From contig NC_053035.3 of assembly GCF_002575655.3 (NCBI RefSeq), positions 501,734,601 through 501,798,600 of the forward strand: DNA of 64,000 nt. The letters are read 5' to 3'. This document shows, piece by piece, positions 47,250 through 57,143 of the stretch. The notes beneath the pieces were generated by a model. It had not been told where the DNA came from and ran no database searches. It worked only from the letters and a program-made list of their open reading frames with translations. The position numbers and the translations under genes were made by a program. The DNA is from Aegilops tauschii subsp. strangulata (taxonomy: Eukaryota > Streptophyta > Magnoliopsida > Poales > Poaceae). Every line of letters begins with the position of its first letter. The stretch's first letter is position 1.

Positions 47250-48251
47250 CTACATGCTGAGGCGCCTGTAGAACTGCGTGTAGTCACCGCCGTCGTCGTC
47301 GTCGTCTCCTCCGCGGCCGCCGTCCCTGCTGCACCCCTCCCCAGGTTGGCGCGGCGGGTTGGACGGTCCGGAGGCGTCCTCGTCCTCGTCGCTGTCGAGG
47401 ATCACCATGCCATTCTTGTCCTCGCGCCCACGCTTGCGGGCGGCGATCTCCTCCAGGGCTCGGCGCTGCCAGACCATCTCGTCGCGGAGGTAGTCGTCCC
47501 GCGCCCACTTTAGGGCGTCCTTGTCGAAGAAGTCGCGCCGGCCTATGGCCTCGTACTCCGCGGGGATGCCGGGCTCCACCTTCGGCCTGACGAGGACGAG
47601 GCGGCCAGTGGTGGGGGACGAGTCGGCGATGCGGACACCGGAGCTGCGGGTGCGCTGGCTGACCGGCGTGTCCTGGGGCTCCGGCTTGACGGGGCGGAGG
47701 CAGGGAGAGCCGGACGAACGGTCGGACGAGGAGGAGGACGCCCCCGGGTCCATGCGCCTCGGCATCCACGAGCTCCCATGCCGGCGGGAAAAGGACGGGG
47801 GAGCGGGGTACTCCAGCCTGGGCGTGTTGCCGCCCTTGATGTACTCGAGGACAGCCTCCAGCGTGCGGCCGGGCACGCCCCACCATCGGCGGCGGCCTTC
47901 GGAGTTGAGCCTTCCGGAAGGCACGACGCCATTGGTGGCCTCGAGCTGCTCGGCATGGCGACGACGGAAGTAGGGCTCCCACAGCGGGCTGTCGGGGACG
48001 TACCGCGGACCTTTCCTCGCCGCCTGCGGCAGAGAGGCGCGGATACGCGCGATCTCCGCATGCTGCGCCGCCCCGGTGGGCGGTGGTGGCACCGGGACCC
48101 CGCCGGCGCTGATCCTCCACGCCCCAGGCACCCGCATGTTCGGCGGGACGGGGTACTCGGCCTCATAGAGGAGCCGAGCTTCGTCCTCGTGAAGGTGGCG
48201 GCGGCCGAAGCCGTTCGCCGCCGCGCCATCGCCTGGAAAGCGCTCGGCCAT
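47250..48251 (-). CDS. 333-aa hypothetical protein inside the PIF/Harbinger-like element
   Basis: The start chosen is the ATG at 48251 (MAERFPGDGAAANGFG). Two ATGs at 48329 and 48326 are in frame but lie only about 20 bp from the TATA box, so they probably precede the transcript start. Features: an N-terminal HEDEARLLYEAEYP segment; a central RRRWWGVPGRTLEAVLEYI block, likely the conserved core; a Ser/Pro-rich basic middle; a predicted charged helix (WARDDYLRDEMVWQRRALEE) with a nearby basic KRGRED; and a long acidic Asp/Glu tail ending YTQFYRRLSM. No transposase signature. It may be a captured host gene or an element-borne accessory gene. Uninterrupted and with strong GC3 bias. Confidence 0.6.
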   Translation of the reverse strand: MAERFPGDGAAANGFGRRHLHEDEARLLYEAEYPVPPNMRVPGAWRISAGGVPVPPPPTGAAQHAEIARIRASLPQAARKGPRYVPDSPLWEPYFRRRHAEQLEATNGVVPSGRLNSEGRRRWWGVPGRTLEAVLEYIKGGNTPRLEYPAPPSFSRRHGSSWMPRRMDPGASSSSSDRSSGSPCLRPVKPEPQDTPVSQRTRSSGVRIADSSPTTGRLVLVRPKVEPGIPAEYEAIGRRDFFDKDALKWARDDYLRDEMVWQRRALEEIAARKRGREDKNGMVILDSDEDEDASGPSNPPRQPGEGCSRDGGRGGDDDDDGGDYTQFYRRLSM

Positions 48252-48347
48252 GGTTGAACAGGAAACGGCGAGAAGAGAGGGAGGAACGGGAAGGAACGAG
48301 GCGTCGGCGGTGGAGAGTCTGTGCATCACCGGCGTGCTGGGTGCGGC

Positions 48348-48354
48348 TTATATA
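48348..48354 (-). promoter_or_regulatory. TATA box of the element-borne ORF
   Basis: Minus-strand TATATAA within GC-rich DNA, 97 bp upstream of the chosen start codon. It implies a 5' UTR of about 65-70 nt. Confidence 0.6.
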
Positions 48355-49004
48355 GGCGGAGGCGCCGCGCGTACGCGTGGCGGGCGGGGGACGCGCGTCG
48401 TCCCGTCTTCATTGTGCCGCCCGTGACGCATCAATGGAGGAGGCTGACCGGCGCGGCAGCGCGCGGCAGCTTTGGCATTGATTCCGCCGCGGGAACCGAG
48501 GGATGAGGACGACGAAGCGACGAGGAAGAGCCGAGTCGCTGCCAAGGAGGGCCCGCCTATTTTCACGCCAAAAACAATTCGGCCGGCGCCCCCAAGCGCC
48601 CCCAGCGCGCCGGGTTCAGCCTGGGTCTGCCGGCGCCAATTTCGGCCCGAGCCGGCGAAAAAAGGGCCTTTGGGGGCGCAACTGGGCCGATTTTTCAGCG
48701 CCGGCGGCCTAAAAATCGCCTGGCGGCCCTTGTTGGGGGCGCGGCTGAAGATGCTCTTATATTGCACAGTCCAGTGAGTTTTGGGTCATGTGAGAAGTTT
48801 CATCACTTCAGTGGTGCCATATCCTATATTCTTAGGCAAAATAGGTGTGAAAGTAGGAAAATACCATCTTTGCAAAAAGTTATTTATAAAGTTGTTTCTT
48901 GATACTTAGTATTACAGAGTTATAACTTATAGTTGTTGAGTTTTCCAACTGTACGAAGAATAAATTACATGAAAGCTATACACGGTGGATCACCATAGAT
49001 AAAT

Positions 49005-49157
49005 GATATGTCCCCAATGTATCTATAATTTATGAAGTATTCATGCTATATTTACAAGAATTCTACATGGTTTTGGTGCAATTTTATATTATTTTTATGG
49101 ACCAACATATTAATATAGTGCCCATTGCTAGTTTCCGTTTTTGCCTATTTCTTTGTT
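49005..49157 (+). repeat. Gypsy LTR fragment (5' end only)
   Basis: Diverged LTR start (tatgtccccaatgtatctat, close to TGATACGTCTCCAACGTATCTAT) runs for about 150 bp into the foldback MITE at 49158. Confidence 0.55.
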
Positions 49158-49484
49158 GGGAAAACTTTGTTTTTGCCACTCTAGCTTTTGCCGACTTTGC
49201 TTATGCCACTCTAGAATTTGACATTTCACTTTTGCCACTCTTAGCTTTTGACAATACATCACAAATGCCATTGTGTGGCAAAAGCAATAAATTTTTATAT
49301 CACTTTTGCCACTCTTAGCTTTGACAATGTATCACAATTGCCACTCTGAAAATTGTACTTTTGCCATGGAATGGCAATTGTGATGTATTGTCAAAAGCTA
49401 CGAGTGGCAAAACTGAAATGTCAAATTCTAGAATGGCATAAGCAAAGTGGGCAAAAACTAGAGTGGCAAAAACAAAGTTTTCCC
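49158..49484. mobile_element. Foldback MITE with long inverted arms (327 bp)
   Basis: Ends GGGAAAACTTTGTTTTTGCC and its inverse pair over arms of roughly 110 bp, built from repeated TTTTGCCACTCT units. There is no coding capacity. A perfect target duplication is not obvious, so the superfamily (Mutator-like is possible) stays open. Confidence 0.7.
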
Positions 49485-50854
49485 TTTTCTTAAACATAGC
49501 GAAATACCTCATGTAGCTTTTGAGAAAATGATAACATATTGGCGGTTCGCGACCTTACAACAAGAGGCAATGAGTTCGTTGTGTAAGCCTGGGATGATCA
49601 CTTCAGCAATTAATACAGCAGTGCCTGAGGCACCTCGCCAGCATACTTCTGACCAAATAGATGTTGGTTCATTGTTGTAAACCAAGAGTAGCCAACATGC
49701 AGAACAGTATGAGAACTTTCAAAGAAAAAATCATTTTTTCACAGAGCACTTGTACTAATATTTTACCTTGATTTGAATTAATGGAAGTCTGGGTTCTAAT
49801 CTACTTGTTGTTGGTTGATTAATTTTTTTTTCAGTCAGATTCCTTACCTGAAACTGAGGATAACATATTTCTATTTAAACAACGGAATTTTACCAGACTA
49901 GGAAAACCGACAAACACGATATTATTGAACCATTCACACGAAGGCCACATGCTTATAGGAAAAGGGACAACATCTGAAATACTAAACTGAAAACCTAAAA
50001 CTTGCAATTTTATTGAAATGGAAATTGAGGCCGGGTCATGAGGACACATTCCAAATTGTGAGAAACTTAAAAACACTTGCTTAAATAAGCATTATAGGTA
50101 AGAGTGGCATGCCTCAGCATAATCAAAAGGTCTGATAGACATCAAACGAAGTTTGTTTGGCCTATCCTACTTTCCCTGTTTAAGGAGTATATAACAAATG
50201 AGGAAACTCTGAACACCATAAATATGTCATTTTTAACATAAAAATAGAAAAAAATTGACCTTGATTTCTAACAAAAGAACGTGATTTGGTTTTGCTTCAT
50301 CATCGATCGGGGAGGTTGCAACTAATGTGCCTAGCCACATGATGTCAAAACCCATTCCAGGGACTGCGTGCAAACACTTGATTAGAAGGCATAACAAAAA
50401 TAATCTTCAAAAACATGGATTTGAAAAGGAACTTTTGTATTATTATATGGGGGTAAATAAGACATTCATGTACATTAACAACTAGTAATTGTTTTGTGAA
50501 GTTCAGTTCAGCACCAAAACATGCACTTTCTTGTGAATCACAAGAATAGTGTAACAAATAATGTACCGCTAGCAGAACTTTCTTTAAAAAAAAAATCTCG
50601 CCACGAGAACACTAGAACCATCATATTTCTTTCCACCTGAGTCACTAGCCTCCAATGAATTCTCCATCAGTCTCGATCTCCCCTTCCTGCCTCCGAACCC
50701 TCACTCTTGCCTTCCAAGACCGGCGGCCAACCAAGTTGGCCCCGTGATCAGTTCGAGTGGCAAAAGGTAAAGAGAAAAACGTTGATCGCTTAGGGAAGAG
50801 GTTTCCTTAGGGAACTCACGGCAGTGGCCACCAGAGGACTTGGGAACCCTAGGT

Positions 50855-50877
50855 GGGGGGGGGGGGGGGGGGGGGGG
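50855..50877 (+). repeat. G homopolymer, 23 nt
   Basis: An uninterrupted G run. Length may be an assembly or polymerase artefact. Confidence 0.9.
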
Positions 50878-51266
50878 ACTTCACACACAGGTTCGTCTTC
50901 TTGTTTAAAGCATGTTCTCAAATGCCTGAAGAGAATGATCCTCTCTAAGAGACGCAAGGGTACATCCACCTTCACTAGTCACACTTGAATATGTCAATTT
51001 TGATGGGTCAAAAATAAGAATTTTGCTTGACTCGAGAAATCTCTAAAAATTCACAGTTGTTTTGATTTTTGAATTTGAGGATCCCGGTGAATAGGATTGA
51101 ACCTTACTCGACGCTATTTCCACACATATTCTTCTTTCTTATTTAACCATGCTCTCGAAGTATTATTATTAGTCTCCCCATGTTTTTCAACAGGTTTGTA
51201 AAAGAGTGCTGAATCAATAAATAAATAACCTCATGTTGATGAGAAAGAACGCCCAGAATGAATAGA

Positions 51267-51399
51267 TCAAGGCTAGCACGCCCCTTGGTGACAGGAGAAA
51301 AACAGGGCAGCCATGAAGTTAAGAGGATCTGTACAAGACGAGCCCGCCCCTTTGGTGATGGGGAAAAACACAGGGCAGTCATGAAGTGAAAGGATAACG
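51267..51399 (+). repeat. Imperfect tandem duplication (two units)
   Basis: Two units share CGCCCCTTGGTGA / CGCCCCTTTGGTGA, then AAAACAGGGCAG / AACACAGGGCAG and CATGAAGT, about 70 bp apart. Confidence 0.65.
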
Positions 51400-51662
51400 T
51401 CACACAATTAGTTTCAGAAGAAGAGTTAACACCTCTAAGTTGATTCAAGCACTCCAGTAGCAGCAAAATGCATGCCAGTGACCATACAAGCTATGCAATG
51501 CATGTTCTCATCAACCTACAAGTTTCATGTCGAATAGATGGTACCATGTTACACAAAATCACAACGATAGCATAGTGCTCGCTAGCGAAACTGCAGGTCA
51601 TCATAATTTAACTGAAAACAAGTAGGGGTCCATCTTTGGTTCTCGTCTTTGGATGTTTGTCT

Positions 51663-53802
51663 TCACTGGTCTTCCTTGGTAACAGACTCTGCTTCTACCC
51701 CCTTGTTGTTGTCGCCGGCAAAAAGGGCAAATGGAATGATGCAGAGAAGTGCCATCTTGGCAGTTCCATGGACCACACCATCAATCGTACGTGCGTAGGA
51801 CTCGACAAGCCTGCAGGTAGAAAGAGGTAGGTCAAATGAGATTATATGTGTATCAAACAAGCAAACAAACAGGAAATTAAGGATGCATGCATCTTGTTTG
51901 TTCGTCTGGCATTGTACTTACAACTTAAACTCATCCTCTTCTGGAGGTTCCCTCATCCTTCTCTCTATGTCCGCCTTGTACTGGGCCCACATAGATCTCA
52001 ACTTCTGCATCTTCTTTTCCATCCAGGTCTCGCTAGCATGCTGGATTTGATACACATACACAATGGTCACTGCACTTGCTTTGCACCATCAATCACCAAG
52101 TAAGCGCTGATTGCGATTGGTAATGACTCCCACTGTAAAGAAATATAAGAGCGTTTATAGATCACTAAAGTAGTGATCTGAACGCTCTTATATTTCTTTA
52201 CGGAGGGAGTAGGTAAGAAGAGGTTTGCATGTGTAGCAACTAGTCCCGGCAGAATCATTCATACTTACTGCATTATGGATAAATGAAGTCACGGAATCAT
52301 ACTAGGAACTAAGCAGATGATGAGATGGTTTCAAAACCGCAGCAACAATAGTCTTATGCGTTGCAATTAATGATTCACAAAGCAGGTTGCTTGATGCTAT
52401 GATTTGCATGCATGTATTCCTGTTGCTAGTAACGTCAGGATGTACAGGTTCAGGTCAGGCTAGACAAGTATGATCATGATAAAGCAAGTAATTTTGCTCT
52501 TGTTTATAGTAGCTAAAACAAGAGACACATGCATGTTGCTGCTTTGATTGCACATAATTCAAGTGTGGCAGGCTAGGTCGATCCTTGGATGTCGTGGGAT
52601 ACATATATACAGAATGCATGGGGTGCATGTGTAGGTAGCTACTGTACAATGGATAAATGAGGTCGCAGAATCATACTCCCTCCGTCCCAAATTAGTAAGA
52701 CTTAGATTTTTCTAGATACGGAAGTATCTAGACAAACCCGAGTCAACTAGTTTGGGACAGAGGTAGTAATACTAGGAAGTGCCTCAAACAGAAGATGAGA
52801 TGGTAAAAGGCCATGCTCAGATTAAGCAGGAAAACAAGTTGCTTATAATGATAGATATGGTTTGCATGCAGTCCAAGTGGATGTACAGGTTCATGTCAGG
52901 TTAAACAAGTATGACGATGATAAGTAGCAAGTATTTCTACTAGCAGCTAATAGAAGAGACAAATGCAGGTTGCTGTTGCGATTGCACAGAAGTCGAATAT
53001 CGCAGGCTACATCAATCCTTGATGTCGGCAGATAAATCATGAGAAGAAAGATGTCAATTTTGGTTAAGATACCTCGCCGGACAGGAGATAACCAAGTAAT
53101 TTTGCGCTTGTTTCTAGCTAGTAGCCAACAGAAGAGACACATGCATGCTGCTGTTTCGATTGGACAGAATTCGATAGTCGCAGGCTACATCGATACTTGA
53201 TGTCGGCAGGTAAATCATGAGAAGAAAGATGTAAATTTTGGTTAAGATGCCTCGCCGGACAGGAGATAACCAAGTAGTTTTGCTCTTGTTTCTACTACTC
53301 TATACCGAAATACTTGTAGCTGGGGGGAAACTAGTACAAGTTCCCCCAACTACAAGTAGAAGAGACACATGCATGATGCTGTTTCAATTGCACAGAATTC
53401 GCTAATCGCAGGCTACTTCGATCCTTTGATGTTCGGCAGGTAAATCATGAGAAGAAAGATGTCAATTTTGGTTAAGATGCGTCGCCGGACAGGGGATAAC
53501 AAAGTAATTTTGCTCTTGTTTCTAGCTAGTAACTAGTACAAGAGACACATGCCATGCTGCTGTTTCGATTGCACAGAATTCGATTATGGCTGGCTACATC
53601 GATACTTGATGCCATGGGATACACAAATCATGAGACAAAAGGATGTCGATTTTGGTTAGGATACCTTGGTGGAGAGGTGGCGGGAGCGCATGAACCTGCT
53701 TGGCACGAGGCGGCGTCCCTCCTCCGCGACCGCCGCCTGCGTTGGCTGGAGCAGGGAGCCACCGAGCCTCCTCGCGGCGCAGCGAACCGCCGCCATCGCC
53801 AT
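51663..53802 (-). CDS. Spliced gene for a small, probably mitochondrial membrane protein (about 134 aa)
   Basis: Model: coding exons 53802-53665, 52040-51922 and 51810-51663, with GT/AG introns 53664-52041 and 51921-51811. Exon 1 encodes an Arg/Ala-rich N-terminus (MAMAAVRCAARRLGGSLLQ...SRFMRSRHLSTK) typical of a mitochondrial presequence. Exon 2 encodes a charged helix-forming stretch (ETWMEKKMQKLRSMWAQY). Exon 3 encodes SYARTIDGVVHG followed by a short hydrophobic segment MALLCIIPFALFAG and an acidic tail ending TKEDQ. A 5' UTR intron (53947-53813) precedes the start. Exon phases join without frameshift. The protein family is not recognised. This is the only spliced host-like gene found; expression is not proven. 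An alternative exon at 52132-52076 would need a 35-nt intron and is unlikely. Confidence 0.6.
52127..52209. mobile_element. Stowaway MITE (83 bp) in the main intron
   Basis: Near-perfect palindrome with ends CTCCCACTGTAAAGAAAT and, inverted, CTCCCTCCGTAAAGAAAT, flanked by ta on the right (52210-52211) and ga on the left. Stowaway (Tc1/Mariner) MITEs target TA. It lies 87 bp upstream of the second coding exon in gene sense. Confidence 0.85.
52676..52766. mobile_element. Stowaway MITE (91 bp)
   Basis: Ends CTCCCTCCGTCCCAAATTAG and, inverted, a matching GTTTGGGACAGAGGTAG, flanked by TA (52674-52675 and 52767-52768). The paralogous intron unit at about 52296 lacks it. Confidence 0.88.
53295..53345. 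mobile_element. Partial Stowaway-like hairpin
   Basis: CTTGTAGCTGGGGGGAA pairs with TTCCCCCAACTACAAG around a short loop, preceded by ACCGAAATA. It is inserted in one intron repeat unit and lacks the usual CTCCCTCCGT ends. Confidence 0.5.
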
Positions 53803-53947
53803 CGTCGCCGGCCTGCCAACAATTGGTTAGGGATTAGGATAAGTCCGTCACGAATCACAACCGCCGGCCAGCCGCGGCTCCCCCACCCACCCATACGAGC
53901 ACACACATCATCGATCGGGGGAATGCGGTAGGTTTTGGTGAGCGTAC

Positions 53948-54170
53948 CTTGGGGATCTGGGCGTTCCTCCGCGGCTAGGGTTCCTCCGCCTTCCTGTCGC
54001 CTCCGCCTTCCTGTCGCCTCCGCCGAGAAGAATGAAAGAAGACGGGGAAAGTGGATGTGGGTCTGGTCGGGAGTGCGGTGCGCCAACTTATAATCTTGCG
54101 ACCCGGCCCGGCTCAATGCAGTCCTTGTTCTTGCCGAGTTCTTGTTCTTGGAGGTTTCGGCCCAACTGGG
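53948..54170 (-). promoter_or_regulatory. Promoter and 5' UTR exon of the small mitochondrial-like gene
   Basis: On the minus strand: a TGGGCC Site II motif (54159-54164), a TTATAA box (54088-54093), a doubled 18-bp GGCGACAGGAAGGCGGA-type unit around 53988-54022, a telo-box-like AACCCTAG (53975-53982) and a donor AAG|GTACGC ending the UTR exon at 53948. Site II and telo-box motifs are common in promoters of plant housekeeping and mitochondrial-protein genes, which fits the presequence. Confidence 0.5.
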
Positions 54171-54497
54171 TTGCACTCCGTGTAGATTTCGGTAGGCTAT
54201 ATTTTTGTCCTTTCCTTCTATTTTTGGCAGAACTATATTTTGGGATCCACTAAAAGAAAAACTAGTTCTCAAAAAAAAAAACTAAAAGAAAACTATTTTT
54301 TTCCGAGTAAAAAGAAAAACTATATTTGGGAAAGCAATCGCATACCCCTGCAGCGTCAGACCCTTCGCAGTTCTTCTCTTATGTTCCTTCCCCATCGGTT
54401 ATTTTCTTTTTTTCCTGTGTCATTTAATTGTATGAGGGACACACATCCGAGTCAACTTATCATCATCACCTTCTTCTTCGTCACTCTTGCTTGGCCT

Positions 54498-55075
54498 TCA
54501 AAGCAAAGTTGGTCTTTTGACTTCCTTCTTGCATAACAAGTTGTCTTTTACTTTGAGATCATACTCATCATATTGCAAGAAGGTAGCAAACACATCATCG
54601 GCAGTCACGGTTGAGAACCCATGCTCGCGTCTTATGGACCAAACCGTGTTCTTATAGTCAGTGGCAACAACTGTGAGTAACTTCTCCACAAGGAATTTGT
54701 TGTTGGTTATACTGAAACCATCACCTCCCCTTTCACACTCAAATCTTTCAATTTCACAAGCAAGAGTATTTAGGCGTTCACGTAGCTCTTGAGGTGACTC
54801 ATACTTCTTCCTCACAAAGTAGTTCATGTCACTCTTGGCAACTTCATATCTTGTTTGTTAAAGTGTGGTGGCGCCGGTCTCGGTTAACACAAGAGCATCC
54901 CATAGTTGCTTGGTGGTGTTCATGTTGAGGTACCGTCCCCTTCCTTATCATCATGAGCGCGGTGGAGTTGAGTTCCTTGTCGTAAGCCTTTGATGGAGTG
55001 AGATCATCGGGGTTCGCGGGCTTGTAGCCTTCTTCCACAATTTTCCACAACTCGTAAGACACCCATAGGCATGTT
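54498..55075 (-). pseudogene. Copia gag remnant
   Basis: One frame has YELWKIVEEGYKPANPDD; a shifted frame continues YFVRKKYESPQELRERLNTL and TNNKFLVEKLLTVVATDY. These are UBN2-type Copia gag blocks, with at least one frameshift between them. No zinc knuckle, LTR or pol adjoins it. It is unrelated in detail to the intact Copia gag at 15536-19516. The stretch 54270-54497 holds nothing recognisable. Confidence 0.7.
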
Positions 55076-55104
55076 ATATATCCGAAAATGCTATGTCCTT
55101 CTCC

Positions 55105-55131
55105 GACAAGTATTTCCGGACGGAGGGAGTA
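55105..55131. mobile_element. Stowaway MITE end fragment
   Basis: GACAAGTATTTCCGGACGGA followed by GGGAGTA is one Stowaway terminus with its TA. The other end is missing. Confidence 0.6.
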
Positions 55132-55384
55132 CTTATCTTGGAAAGACACCCATATTAATAAACAGTAAAACTGAACTAGCTATGACCTCCCACAGCGATT
55201 CTTCAAATACATGCAAAGCGTTTTTATGGATTGTACGGATATTTTGTTTACACCACGCCAACAAACTTTTACATTCCACAAACAATTTTTTTAATGCGTG
55301 GCAAACATTTTTATAAACTAAGTTTATTAGCAATTTCTTTTCATTACATGAATATTCTTACAAGGTGTGGAAGCTTAAAATATC

Positions 55385-55870
55385 ATGAAAACCTTGATGA
55401 AATTCAGGCCAAAGGAAGATGAGATGGTGTTGGGGAGAATGAGGAGACGAACTTGGAAGAAGAAAATCTCAAAGCACGCGGCGGAACCATCACGATGCCG
55501 AACCAAAAGGAAACTCCAGCACGCGACGGAAGCCCTCCGGCGGCGCTCGGAGCTGAGAACGATGGGCGCGGCTGTTCTCAAACCAGGGCCTCTTAGTGAG
55601 CTCGATTTGCGTCAGATCCAACCCAACCATCTGACGCGCGATATGGTGCACCATGGTGTTTCAGAAACTTCAATTTACCTCTTGCACGCCAGCGGCGCGC
55701 TGATTTTGGGGTAGGTTGGCGGCGGCGCCGCGCAGGGCACAGCTCTGTTGGTGCCGGGGGCAAGAGTGTCGTGTTTCTGCAACAGAGCGCATGTGCGGGA
55801 ATTAATGAGGGGGAATGCGGGGTGCGGACACTATATCGGACGGCTAACCGCTCGGGGATCCAACGGCCGT
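55385..55870. other. GC-rich low-copy island, no gene assigned
   Basis: Markedly GC- and CpG-rich against AT-rich flanks. The 109-codon plus-strand frame is basic and lacks recognisable motifs, and minus-strand frames are equally short. It could be a promoter or first-exon CpG island or a MITE-like insert. Confidence 0.3.
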
Positions 55871-55999
55871 CGACATGACGGATAATATCAAAACATCGGC
55901 CGGCGGACGCGTAGCAGCGCCCAATATTTTATTTTCTTTTTCGTCTGTTTTTTTTCTTTTTGAAATCACATCCCTCTCTTTATTTACGATTCAATCAAT

Positions 56000-56270
56000 G
56001 TTTCATCACTTAAATAAAGAGAGGTATGAGCTCGCTAGGGGGCTCAACAAAAAACTATTACAAGACGGGCCCTTGGCCATATTTGCTAATTCATGAGCAA
56101 CAGAATTAGCCTCCCAAGGGCAGTGCACAAACGAGGTATAAGGAAAGATGCACGCGATATGATAGCAATCGTCAAAGATTGCAACCGTTGGACCTGTAGA
56201 TTGTCCTCCTTCATTTATGTACTAATAACCTCAAGATTATCTGAATTGACAATAACCTGGTTTTACCGGT
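56000..56270 (-). pseudogene. LINE-type RNase H remnant
   Basis: One frame reads VNSDNLEVI, and after a stop and frame change another reads FVHCPWEANSVAHELANMAK. These match the two ends of the plant RNase H-like domain of non-LTR elements (E/N-SDNxxVI and C-PREANSVAHELA). It is truncated on both sides. Confidence 0.7.
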
Positions 56271-56289
56271 TTTCTTCAGGGTCTTTTTT

Positions 56290-57143
56290 CACTTCCTTTA
56301 CCTTCTCTGAATATTCATGAGAAGTAATTGAGTCTTTTCTGAACTTTATTATGGATGATTTTTATAGCTTTGTATTTCTCTCTGATATATCCGTTTGGTT
56401 TGGCCAACTAGATTGATTTATCTTTAGCGGGAGAGGTACTTTATAATGGGTTCAAACTTGCGGTGCTCTATATTCTAGTGACAGAAGGGGGCAAGACACG
56501 TTTTTATATTATTACCATTAAGGGTAAAACGACGGGGTTTATTCATATTGATTGGGTTTACTTTGTATACATCATGTCATCTTGCTTAATTTATTTTTAT
56601 TAACTTAATACCCTAGATGCATGCTGGATAGCGGTAGATGGGTGGAGTAATAGTAGTAGATGCAGGCAGGAGTCGGTCTACTTGTCTCGGACGTGATGCC
56701 TATATACTTGATCATTGCCTTGAATATCGTCATAACTATGGGCTTTCCTATCAATTATCCAACAGTAATTTGTTCACCCACCGTATGCTATGTATTCAAG
56801 AGAGAAGCTTCTAGTGAAAACTATGGCCTGGGTCTACTTTAATCATATTATAATAACTAAAGTTCCTTTGCTGCAATTTTATTTCCTTTATTTTTTGCAA
56901 TTTATCTATCTACCACTACGAGATTTGATCCTTGCAATTAACGAGTTCAAGGGGATTGACAACCCTCTTGCCCACGTTGGGTGCAAGTATTATCTTTTGT
57001 GTGTGCAGGTGTTGTTCATGAGGTTTTGCATGATTCTTCTACTAGTTCGATAAACCTTGGTTCTCAGTGAGGGAAATACTTATCTCTATTGTACTGCATC
57101 TTCCGTCCTCTTTGAGGAATTCCCAACGCAGCTCACAAGTAGA
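56290..57143 (+). repeat. Diverged Gypsy LTR remnant (3' part)
   Basis: Colinear with the T2 and T3 LTRs (shared TTTGGCC...CTAGATTGAT, GGTGGAGTAATAGTAGTAG, TTGTTCACCCACCGTA), ending CTCACAAGTAGAA near 57143. No PBS follows. Confidence 0.7.

Larger units (their letters stand above)
46977..48756 (-). mobile_element. PIF/Harbinger-like element carrying a GC-rich ORF (1780 bp)
   Basis: Terminal inverted repeats GAGCATCTCCAGCCG (left) and, inverted, GAGCATCTTCAGCCG (right) are flanked by tta on both sides (46974-46976 and 48757-48759). The 3-bp TTA/TAA duplication is the mark of the PIF/Harbinger superfamily. No DDE transposase or Myb-like ORF is seen, so it is non-autonomous. The GC-rich interior contrasts strongly with AT-rich flanks. 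The flanking stretches 46767-46973 and 48760-49004 hold no recognisable gene. Confidence 0.75.
49485..51662. other. Low-copy intergenic DNA, no supported gene
   Basis: AT-rich, non-repetitive sequence. It contains a G23 homopolymer (50855-50877) and a 60-70 bp imperfect duplication (51267-51399). A 72-codon plus-strand open frame ends at 49680 but lacks a start and splice support. Confidence 0.5.
52272..53664 (-). repeat. Tandem and nested duplications filling the main intron
   Basis: A larger unit (52272-52640) recurs at 52650-53040, sharing TGGATAAATGA, GATGAGATGG and TGTACAGGTTCA. The part nearest exon 1 is multiplied further, with units ending near 53093, 53270, 53500 and 53664, each about 165-230 bp. 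Each unit carries AGAGACACATGC, TTGATGTCGGCAGG-like and TTTTGGTTAAGAT blocks. The last block is the copy of the exon-1 donor region. Confidence 0.75.

Noticed and set aside
47284..48257. Alternative long frames opposite or alongside the 333-aa ORF
   Set aside because: Shadows of very GC-rich coding DNA; only the minus frame from 48251 has a TATA box, sensible start and protein-like composition.
49462..49680. 72-codon plus-strand frame ending in SDQIDVGSLL, looks like a last exon
   Set aside because: It begins inside the MITE, has no start codon or convincing acceptor, and no partner exon was found; chance is not excluded.
52076..52132. In-frame exon directly after the Stowaway MITE
   Set aside because: It would require a 35-nt intron, too short for plant splicing; without it the exon ends in a stop. 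Kept only as a cryptic acceptor idea.
53628..54272. 214-codon minus-strand open frame across the small gene's promoter
   Set aside because: It reads through promoter, UTR intron and exon in a frame different from the presequence, and has no recognisable motif.
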